From: Akkermansiaceae bacterium
GTDB taxonomy: Bacteria; Verrucomicrobiota; Verrucomicrobiia; Verrucomicrobiales; Akkermansiaceae
Direction: 5' to 3'
Length of the DNA: 5,005 bases
Assembly: GCA_025457805.1 (NCBI GenBank)
Contig: JALOTR010000298.1
Span: 1 to 5,005 of the forward strand
The notes under the pieces are model-generated. The model was not told the origin of the DNA and made no database searches. It saw only the letters and a list, made by a program, of their open reading frames with translations. Made by a program: the position numbers and the translations under genes. This document shows positions 1-4,917 of the stretch, in pieces (position 1 is the first letter of the stretch; the number at the start of each line of letters is the position of its first letter).

Positions 1-1
1 C

Positions 2-97
2 CACAGCGTGCTCGATACCGCGATTTTCACTCCCCGCGCCATGTGGCCGGCCCAGACGGTCACGGATCTCGGCCCCATCCTTGGCCGCTTCGGCTGA
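2..97 (+). CDS. C-terminal end of an unidentified protein (partial, 5' end outside window)
   Basis: The frame beginning at base 2 is open and ends at TGA (95-97), giving 31 residues that start HSVLDTAIFTPRAMW and end PILGRFG. Its third codon positions are mostly G or C (for example CAC AGC GTG CTC), as in the clearly coding NAD kinase gene downstream, so it looks like the true end of a gene on the same strand. The product is not recognised from so short a tail. Eighty bases separate its stop from the NAD kinase start, so operon membership is possible but not shown. Confidence 0.5.
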   Translation, partial: HSVLDTAIFTPRAMWPAQTVTDLGPILGRFG

Positions 98-140
98 TGT
101 TAGAAAATCCAGGCCACCGGCCAATCCATCATTCCTCGGC

Positions 141-168
141 TTGCCAGAAGGCGGCGGCTCGTCATAAC
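141..168 (+). promoter_or_regulatory. Candidate sigma-70-like promoter for NAD kinase
   Basis: TTGCCA (141-146, five of six matches to TTGACA) is followed after 16 bases by CATAAC (163-168, four of six matches to TATAAT). Transcription would be expected to begin about seven bases downstream, near 175-177, which is the GTG start itself. The match is by eye and such boxes arise by chance, so this is only a candidate. Confidence 0.3.
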
Positions 169-176
169 TACCCATC

Positions 177-1031
177 GTGAACGTCGGAATCCTCGCCAAT
201 CCCCACAAACCCGGATCTGTCCCCACGATCCAGGCGCTGAGGACGGCCCTCGCCGCCCGCTCGATCAACACCTTGCTGGATACCCAGACCGCAGATCTCC
301 TCGGCGAGTCCGGTGGCATCCCGGCGGGTGAACTCAATCATCACGCCGATGTCGCGGCGGTGATCGGTGGAGATGGCACGATGCTCAATGCGATGTCGCG
401 GCTCGGCGATTTCGAAAAACCCGTGGCTGGCATCAATGTGGGAAATCTCGGTTTTCTCACCAGTTGCACCGATGATGAACTCGACGTGTTCGCCGCCGCC
501 CTCGCAGATGGAAATTTCACTACCAGCGTGCGCACCTTGTTAGAGGCGAATGTGCATCGCGATGGCAAGCCCGTGCGATCCTTCACCGCACTCAACGAAG
601 TCACACTCGCCCGTGGCGTCACCGGCCGCCTCGTTTCCCTGCGAGCCCGGGTCAATGGCGAGTTGCTCAACGACTATCGCGCCGATGGCCTCATCGTCGG
701 CACGCCAACCGGATCCACCGCCTACTCGCTCTCCGCCGGTGGCCCGCTGATTTCGCCGGGTGCGGGCGTGTTTCTCATCACGCCGATTTGTCCGCACAGC
801 CTGAGCCAGCGCGCGCTCGTGCTGGCGGATTCCTCTGTGGTCGAGTTGTCCTCGGAAGACCGCGAATGCGGCCCGATGATCTTCACCGTGGATGGCCGCG
901 ATAGCGTGCGCATCGAGCCCGGCGATTGCATCGAGGTGCGGAAATCATCACGCTCGTTCCATCTTTTGCGCCTGGAAGGCAGGAGTTTCTACGAAGCCCT
1001 GCGCCAGAAGCTCGGCTGGCAGGGAGTTTGA
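177..1031 (+). CDS. nadK: NAD kinase (ATP-NAD kinase)
   Basis: This cytosolic enzyme phosphorylates NAD at the 2'-hydroxyl of its adenosine ribose to make NADP. The 284-residue length is normal for the bacterial family. Visible landmarks are the N-terminal strand VGILANPHKP (3-12), the GGDGT signature (64-68) with its catalytic Asp, the Asn-Glu pair (140-141) at the NAD site, the conserved segment DGLIVGTPTGSTAYSLSAGG (170-189), ITPICPHSLSQRALVL (201-216) and VDGR (238-241). The start is GTG at 177. An in-frame TAA at 165-167 is followed only by CTA, CCC and ATC, so no earlier start exists, and the N-terminus fits the family. There is no Shine-Dalgarno sequence, and a promoter-like pair at 141-168 would give a leaderless transcript. 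It converges on the next gene with 7 bases between stops and no clear terminator. Confidence 0.96.
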   Translation: MNVGILANPHKPGSVPTIQALRTALAARSINTLLDTQTADLLGESGGIPAGELNHHADVAAVIGGDGTMLNAMSRLGDFEKPVAGINVGNLGFLTSCTDDELDVFAAALADGNFTTSVRTLLEANVHRDGKPVRSFTALNEVTLARGVTGRLVSLRARVNGELLNDYRADGLIVGTPTGSTAYSLSAGGPLISPGAGVFLITPICPHSLSQRALVLADSSVVELSSEDRECGPMIFTVDGRDSVRIEPGDCIEVRKSSRSFHLLRLEGRSFYEALRQKLGWQGV

Positions 1032-1038
1032 GAAAAAA

Positions 1039-1935
1039 TCATCCGCCCGCCATCTCCAGCGTCATGCGGATGGCGCGGATGAGCTTGTCCCTTAGCGGCC
1101 GTGCCTCTGCCGCGAGTTGTTTCTGCTCGGTTTCATAAATCCGCCTGCCCTCCGCGGTCTCGATGCGCACCGCCTCGCGGCCCCATGCTGTTAGATCATA
1201 AGGGCTGGCCCGCATGTCCAGATCGCGGAGTTTTACGGCCAGTTCGAAGCAATCGAGCAACAAATCCGATCCCGCCCAGGGCATGCTCTTCGCCGCCCAT
1301 TTGTAGAGGTCCATGTTGGCATGCACGCAGCCCGGTTGCTCTAACAGAACGCGCGAATCCAGATCCGGCTGCAAGCGGTTGAGCGGCCTCGCATCCTGGG
1401 CAAAAAAGCGGAACGCATCATGATGGGAACAACAAATCGCCCTCGATTCCACCAAGGCATCAATCTCTTCCTGCGGCAGCCGCAGCCCGAGGATTTTCTC
1501 ATGCCGCACATCCCGGCCCCGATACACCATCGCCCACTCGTGCAGGCCATGGCAGGCAAAATTAGGCGCGCGGCCCTGCGTGGCTTCTAACAATTCCAGC
1601 ATCCATGCCAGCCGTTGCCGTGCACCTCCTTCCAAACGCCGCGGATCGGCAAAAACAACATCATTTTCCATGACATAACTCTTTCCCGAAAACTGCGATG
1701 GCAGCGATGAGCCATCCACCGCCAATCCCACGCCGATGCCCGGATGCCACTTGCTGAGAAAGGCCAGAGGAAACGGATAATACTCGAACAGGAAATCCTC
1801 GATCGGATGGGGCAGCCCGCGATCCTTTCGCGCCCGTGCCGGCACAGTGAACGCAGCCGCCCGCACACCATGCGCCTCCGCCAGCTCCCGCCAGGTGGCG
1901 GCAGTGAGGACTTTTGGCGGCGTGCAAACAGTCAT
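1039..1935 (-). CDS. Conserved protein of unproven function, often labelled '3-methyladenine DNA glycosylase'
   Basis: The 298-residue protein has a distinctive set of conserved blocks that I recognise from a family found mainly in actinobacteria and a few other phyla: HPIEDFLFEYY (43-53), CHGLHEWAMVYR (128-139), CSHHDAFRFF (169-178), EQPGCVHANMDLYKWA (199-214) and DCFELAVKLRDLDMRASPYD (228-247). Database entries often call it 3-methyladenine DNA glycosylase, but I see no helix-hairpin-helix and no Tag, AlkA or AAG motifs, so that name should be treated as unproven. Conserved Cys and His residues in three blocks could bind a metal; that is inference. No signal peptide or membrane segment is visible. 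An in-frame GTG at 1980 would add 15 residues unlike the family, so the ATG at 1935 is preferred, although neither start has a strong ribosome binding site. It is convergent with nadK and divergent from the peptidase gene. Confidence 0.88.
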   Translation of the reverse strand: MTVCTPPKVLTAATWRELAEAHGVRAAAFTVPARARKDRGLPHPIEDFLFEYYPFPLAFLSKWHPGIGVGLAVDGSSLPSQFSGKSYVMENDVVFADPRRLEGGARQRLAWMLELLEATQGRAPNFACHGLHEWAMVYRGRDVRHEKILGLRLPQEEIDALVESRAICCSHHDAFRFFAQDARPLNRLQPDLDSRVLLEQPGCVHANMDLYKWAAKSMPWAGSDLLLDCFELAVKLRDLDMRASPYDLTAWGREAVRIETAEGRRIYETEQKQLAAEARPLRDKLIRAIRMTLEMAGG

Positions 1936-2039
1936 GGCGCGCCCAAAATGCATGAGGCGATGAAAAATGCAAAACTTCACTCCCCGTGCCCCGCAGGGCG
2001 ATCAAGCCAGAGATCACGGACTCCGATAAAGAACAAATG

Positions 2040-2171
2040 AACCGCGGATGAACGCGGATTTGGATGAAACCATGGAGTTTTGATCGGGATCAGGGCACGT
2101 TTCCACTCCCTTCCCAATGCTTTGGGCATCATCCCTTTTTCATCTGCGCAAATCCGGGTCCATCTGCGGTT
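2040..2171. repeat. Inverted-repeat element with imperfect 23-bp ends
   Basis: The left arm (2040-2062, starting AACCGCGGATGAACGCGG) and the reverse complement of the right arm (2149-2171, starting AACCGCAGATGGACCCGG) agree at 20 of 23 positions. Just inside, GATGAAA (2063-2069) is mirrored by TTTCATC (2138-2144). The spacer includes a small internal dyad, CCCAA-TGCT-TTGGG. Runs of GGATGAACGCGGAT type occur as dispersed intergenic repeats in several bacterial phyla, so this is probably a repetitive extragenic or small non-autonomous element. No transposase is present and no target-site duplication was identified. Confidence 0.6.
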
Positions 2172-2257
2172 GAAAATTCCCTAGCTTGATTGCAGTGCCG
2201 TGCCCCGCCGGATTTTCAACTTGCCCGTTTCCCCTGCAACAGATTGAGTCTGAGTAA

Positions 2258-2274
2258 GACAAGGGTCCCTTGTC
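2258..2274. promoter_or_regulatory. 17-nt dyad upstream of the peptidase gene (possible operator or leader hairpin)
   Basis: GACAAGGG-T-CCCTTGTC is a perfect 8-bp inverted repeat around a single central base. It lies 17 bases before the ATG at 2292. The geometry suits the half-sites of a dimeric repressor; as RNA it could also fold as a short hairpin near the ribosome entry region. A weaker stem, GTCT/AGAC (2248-2260), overlaps its left arm. Confidence 0.4.
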
Positions 2275-2291
2275 GCCACCCCATTGCCCCT

Positions 2292-3026
2292 ATGTTCCAC
2301 CGCATCCTGCTGTTCTGTTTCACATTGAGCCTCACCGCCCACGCCGACCCGCCCTATGCCGGCACCATTTTCGTCGATCCCGACATCATCACTGCGGCCG
2401 ATCCCACCACCTATCTCTCCGTCACTCCCAAGGGCCGGGGAAATCGCATGATGTTTGATCGCCGCCAAAACGCATTCATCCAGGTCAACGCCCGCTTGTA
2501 CACGGCGAAATTTTCCGATTCCCGCGAGATCGAAGTGCAGGTCAATCCCGAGTTCCCCTCCAGCAAGGCGCGCAAACTGGCGGTCAAGTATGCCAAAGTC
2601 ATCGGGCGCCTGCCCAAATGCCTGCGCCTCGATGTGGACACCGTTTGGATCCACAACGGCGTCCAACCCTTCGGCGGAGGCAACCGCAATCTCCTCATCC
2701 ACACCGGCCAATCGACCCTCTACGAAAAGGACCGCATCCTCGAGGAAACCCTCGTCCACGAAGCCAGCCACACCTCGCTCGATAGCTACCACGCCGCTGC
2801 CAAGGGCTGGCTCGCCGCGCAGAAATCCGACCCCGAATTCATCTCCACCTACGCCCGGGACAATCCCGCCCGCGAGGATGTCGCGGAAACCTTCCTGCTC
2901 TGGCTCGCAGTCCGCCACCGCCCGGAACGCATCGATCCCGCCCAGGCGGCCATCATTCGGAAATCCATCCCCGCCCGCCTGAAATACTTCGACCGCGCCC
3001 GATTGGACATCAGCCCCGTCGATTGA
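2292..3026 (+). CDS. Secreted putative zinc metallopeptidase (HEASH motif)
   Basis: The 244-residue product begins with a signal peptide: MFHRILLFCFTLSLTAHA, with probable cleavage after AHA at about residue 18, so it should be exported. The mature part contains HEASH (156-160), an HExxH zinc-binding and catalytic motif inside ETLVHEASHTSLD. About 30 residues later NPAREDVAETF (191-201) offers Glu195 or Glu199 as the third zinc ligand, the arrangement of gluzincin-type metallopeptidases. The upstream half (about 25-150) is predicted from appearance to be beta-rich and is not recognised. The family and substrate are unknown. The frame opens at 2190, but the extra 34 residues hide the signal peptide, so the ATG at 2292 is chosen; it has no clear Shine-Dalgarno sequence. 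A 17-nt dyad lies just upstream and another of the same geometry lies 40 bases after the stop. Confidence 0.85.
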   Translation: MFHRILLFCFTLSLTAHADPPYAGTIFVDPDIITAADPTTYLSVTPKGRGNRMMFDRRQNAFIQVNARLYTAKFSDSREIEVQVNPEFPSSKARKLAVKYAKVIGRLPKCLRLDVDTVWIHNGVQPFGGGNRNLLIHTGQSTLYEKDRILEETLVHEASHTSLDSYHAAAKGWLAAQKSDPEFISTYARDNPAREDVAETFLLWLAVRHRPERIDPAQAAIIRKSIPARLKYFDRARLDISPVD

Positions 3027-3066
3027 TCCGCAGCTCCCCTGCACCTTCCCGAACCTTTCTCAACAA

Positions 3067-3083
3067 AAGGCAAAATTTGCCTT
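3067..3083. promoter_or_regulatory. 17-nt dyad between the peptidase gene and tRNA-fMet
   Basis: AAGGCAAA-A-TTTGCCTT is a perfect 8-bp inverted repeat around one central base, 40 bases after the peptidase stop codon and 61 bases before the tRNA. No T-run follows it on either strand, so it is not a typical intrinsic terminator. It could be an operator upstream of the tRNA gene; TTGCGT (3082-3087) at its edge is a weak -35 candidate. Confidence 0.35.
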
Positions 3084-3119
3084 GCGTCCCCAAGCCCCCG
3101 GCCCTAATCATCCCGCCCC

Positions 3120-3133
3120 GCGCCGAAAGGCGC
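3120..3133 (+). other. GNRA-capped hairpin just upstream of tRNA-fMet
   Basis: GCGCC-GAAA-GGCGC forms a five-pair all-G:C stem closed by a GAAA (GNRA) tetraloop, ending 11 bases before the mature 5' end of the tRNA. If it lies in the precursor leader it would be a stable structure near the RNase P site. It has no following T-run and so does not look like an intrinsic terminator. Confidence 0.4.
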
Positions 3134-3144
3134 ATGGTTAAAAT

Positions 3145-3221
<77 letters not shown>

Positions 3222-3225
3222 CTTT

Positions 3226-3251
3226 AACACCAGTTCGTTGGGTGGTATTTT
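3226..3251 (+). terminator. Weak terminator-like dyad after tRNA-fMet
   Basis: AACACCA and TGGTATT (3226-3232 and 3243-3249) can pair apart from one mismatch, and a short T-run (ATTTT, 3247-3251) follows. The stem is short and A:T-rich at its base, so function as an intrinsic terminator for the tRNA is only a possibility. Confidence 0.2.
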
Positions 3252-3315
3252 CACGGGGTTTCCGGAAGGGGCGATTTTGCCACCGTGAACAAAACAGGCC
3301 GGAAACCGTGAACAA
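3250..3315. repeat. Repeated ACCGTGAAC motifs (candidate integrase arm or excisionase sites)
   Basis: ACCGTGAACAA occurs twice in direct orientation (3282-3292 and 3305-3315), 23 bases apart. TTCACGGGGTTTCCGG (3250-3265) is the inverted partner of CCGGAAACCGTGAA (3299-3312), differing by two extra bases. Three related copies within 66 bases next to an integrase gene suggest protein-binding sites; no binding site of a known integrase was recognised. Confidence 0.4.
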
Positions 3316-3435
3316 TGGCTCCCGCTCGCAACAATGCGGGCGGCTTGCGCGCATGGGTTCGGGCGCCACAGTGCCAAACTGCGGGTTTTGCGCAAATTCA
3401 ATGGATCTCGGTGCTTGCGACAACCGATCCCAGCC

Positions 3436-4680
3436 ATGGCAAGCATCTACCGACGACCCGACACCCAGAATTTCTGTCTCTCCTGCTATCCGCGCCCCGG
3501 AGCGAAACTCGTCCGCGCCAGTCTTGGCACCGACAACGAGGAAATCGCATGGAAGGTGGCGCGGAAGGTGGACCTGCTGATCGAACTCGAAAAGATGGCC
3601 GGAATCGAAGTTCCCGAGAAAATCCTCGGTGCTTTCGAGCAGTTTAAGTCGCTTCTTGCGAAGGTTCCCACGCACAGTGCTGAATCCGGGCAATCTGCCG
3701 AGGCGGAATCCAAATCCGAGGTGACCAAGATCAAGTGCCCGATCGACGACGTCATCCGCTCGTTCCTCGTCCGCAGCATGGTTGCCAACGTTCATCACGG
3801 AACCTCCGACAAAATTTCACGACTCCGACATTTCTTTGGCTCAGAGCGCATCAACGCACTCGATCCCCGGCCTCCCGAAGTTCTGAAGAGACGCAAAAAG
3901 GTGAAAATCGCGCTGCCTTGGTTCAAGGGAGATGATCTGGCCCAGATCAAAACCGAAACCATCCTCCTCTACATGGCGGAGAAGAAATATTCACGATCCA
4001 ACAACCGTCATGTGCGCGAACTTTTCCACGAGCTTTTCCAGTATGCTCTGAAGAGCGGAGCGTATTGTCCGGACAATCCCTACGCGGCGAATCCTGCGGA
4101 TGACTTACCCTCGTTCAAAGGCACCGGCGAGCCCGTGACGGTTCTGACCAGCGAACAGGTGGAAAACCAATACTCCGTGGTGTCAAAAGACAAGGTCACC
4201 CTGTTCGGCTGCCAACTCATGCTGGAGGCCGGTTTTCGACTGCACGAAATTCTTTCCCTGCGGCGGATGGATCTCGATGTAGGTGGCAAAATCCGGCTTC
4301 TCATGCCGGGCGATCGAAAAATCAACGCGACGAGCCTGAAAACCGGGCAGCGTCCGGTCACCGTGAGGCCGACGCTACGACCGATGATTCAGAGCTTCCT
4401 GCGAATGAATCCAGGCGGAGATTCGGATTGGTGTTTTGCTTCGCCAAAGGGGGAACGGATGACGAGTGACGCGTTCGGAGAATCGCTCAGGCTGCTCAAT
4501 CGCGCCGCAGGACTTCCATGGACCAGTCAGGACTTCAGGCATACCTTTGCGACGAATCGTCTCAACGAAGGCTGGAACCTCAAAGTGCTGGCGCAGGAAA
4601 TGGGGACGAGCGTCCAGATGTTGATGGATCACTATCTGGGTTACATCGATCCTCCTGTGTTATCCACGGCCGGATTCTGA
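3436..4680 (+). CDS. Tyrosine recombinase / site-specific integrase
   Basis: The 414-residue protein should catalyse integration and excision of the adjacent element by strand exchange through a 3'-phosphotyrosine link. Residues 1-35 (MASIYRRPDT...YPRPGAKLVRASLGT) resemble the small arm-binding beta-sheet domain of phage integrases. A polar linker (about 77-100) leads to an alpha-helical core-binding domain (about 100-225). The catalytic domain shows Arg268 in EAGFRLHEILSLRRMDL, Lys302 in SLKTGQRPV, Arg368 in QDFRHTFAT and the nucleophile Tyr400 in MLMDHYLGY. The usual first His of the HxxR box is Gln365, and the His/Trp position before Tyr is Thr391 (MGTS). The frame is open from 3334, but the extra 34 residues do not look like protein, so the ATG at 3436 is chosen; it lacks a clear Shine-Dalgarno sequence. 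It lies 214 bases after tRNA-fMet in the same direction, which fits a tRNA-targeted integrative element. Confidence 0.94.
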   Translation: MASIYRRPDTQNFCLSCYPRPGAKLVRASLGTDNEEIAWKVARKVDLLIELEKMAGIEVPEKILGAFEQFKSLLAKVPTHSAESGQSAEAESKSEVTKIKCPIDDVIRSFLVRSMVANVHHGTSDKISRLRHFFGSERINALDPRPPEVLKRRKKVKIALPWFKGDDLAQIKTETILLYMAEKKYSRSNNRHVRELFHELFQYALKSGAYCPDNPYAANPADDLPSFKGTGEPVTVLTSEQVENQYSVVSKDKVTLFGCQLMLEAGFRLHEILSLRRMDLDVGGKIRLLMPGDRKINATSLKTGQRPVTVRPTLRPMIQSFLRMNPGGDSDWCFASPKGERMTSDAFGESLRLLNRAAGLPWTSQDFRHTFATNRLNEGWNLKVLAQEMGTSVQMLMDHYLGYIDPPVLSTAGF

Positions 4681-4917
4681 TTTTCGCCGGTGGAATTCTT
4701 TCAGGAGCGCACGGCTGTTATTTAAGAATTCCTCATTGGGAGGACCTTCGAATATCTCCTCTCCCAACTCCTCGATCAGAATCTCTGGGGTTTCTCCACG
4801 AGGAGCGCCTTCAAACTCATGCCACAGAGCCAGGAGCTTCAAGGAGCCTTCGAGATTGAAAGGTCTTGTGAGGAAATACTTTATGAGTAGAGCATCAACA
4901 TTCTCAAGTAGATCCAT
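4660..4917 (-). CDS. Small hypothetical protein convergent with the integrase
   Basis: The 85-residue product is acidic and leucine-rich, beginning MDLLENVDALLIKYFL and containing ETPEILIEELGEEIFEG (42-58) before a basic tail (RRKSESGRG). It has no signal peptide or membrane segment and I do not recognise it. Its codons look like those of a real gene and its middle section reads as a compact helical protein. Its last 21 bases overlap the integrase end tail to tail. Doubts remain: GGAG abuts the ATG with no spacer, the frame stays open upstream to the window edge, and the first 35 bases overlap a plus-strand frame with a much better ribosome binding site. At most one of the two is likely to have the start given here. 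Confidence 0.42.
   Translation of the reverse strand: MDLLENVDALLIKYFLTRPFNLEGSLKLLALWHEFEGAPRGETPEILIEELGEEIFEGPPNEEFLNNSRALLKEFHRRKSESGRG
4692..4732. repeat. 9-bp inverted repeat after the integrase stop
   Basis: GGAATTCTT (4692-4700) and AAGAATTCC (4724-4732) are perfect inverted copies separated by 23 bases, starting 11 bases after the integrase stop codon. Neither side has a T-run, so an intrinsic terminator is doubtful. The repeat also lies inside the minus-strand frame, where it encodes parts of EEFLNN and LLKEF, so it may be coincidental. Confidence 0.3.
4870..4874 (+). promoter_or_regulatory. Shine-Dalgarno sequence GAGGA before the ATG at 4883
   Basis: GAGGA is followed by eight bases (AATACTTT) and then ATG, close to ideal spacing. 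It is the only strong ribosome binding site seen in the window, which otherwise has weak or absent ones, and it supports the partial gene that runs off the right edge. Confidence 0.45.

Larger units (their letters stand above)
1936..2291. other. Divergent intergenic region (356 bases)
   Basis: This stretch separates the start of the orphan-family gene (minus strand) from the start of the peptidase gene (plus strand) and should hold both promoters. It contains the inverted-repeat element at 2040-2171 and the dyad at 2258-2274. Long open frames crossing it are extensions or shadows of the flanking genes. I could not identify convincing -35/-10 pairs for either gene. Confidence 0.6.
3222..3435. 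other. Non-coding stretch between tRNA-fMet and the integrase; likely the att-adjacent arm
   Basis: No convincing gene lies in these 214 bases. The stretch holds a weak terminator-like dyad, a set of repeated ACCGTGAAC motifs (3250-3315) and a small hairpin CGCA-ACAA-TGCG (3329-3340). In integrated elements the region between the tRNA attachment site and int commonly carries integrase and excisionase binding sites, which would fit the repeats. Frames that read upstream from the integrase ATG into this stretch do not look like protein. Confidence 0.5.

Noticed and set aside
341..670. Minus-strand frame opposite NAD kinase
   Set aside because: Shadow of a gene with diagnostic motifs on the other strand; no coherent domain.
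2190..2291. Upstream extension of the peptidase frame to an ATG at 2190
   Set aside because: It would place the hydrophobic export signal in the middle of the protein; the ATG at 2292 gives a textbook signal peptide.
2181..3044. Minus-strand frame of 287 codons opposite the peptidase gene
   Set aside because: It mirrors the peptidase codons, has glycine- and valine-rich content typical of an antisense shadow, and lacks family motifs. The plus strand has a signal peptide and HExxH.
3139..3144. TAAAAT as a -10 box for the tRNA gene
   Set aside because: It directly abuts the mature 5' end of the tRNA, so transcription would begin inside the tRNA.
3334..3435. Upstream extension of the integrase frame to an ATG at 3334
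   Set aside because: The 34 extra residues are Arg- and Cys-rich and unlike integrase N-termini. MASIYRRP at 3436 matches the usual start of the arm-binding domain.
4518..4859. Plus-strand frame of 113 codons overlapping the integrase C-terminus
   Set aside because: Its first half is an out-of-frame reading of the catalytic HxxR-to-Tyr region, and the rest is rich in Arg and Ser without protein character.
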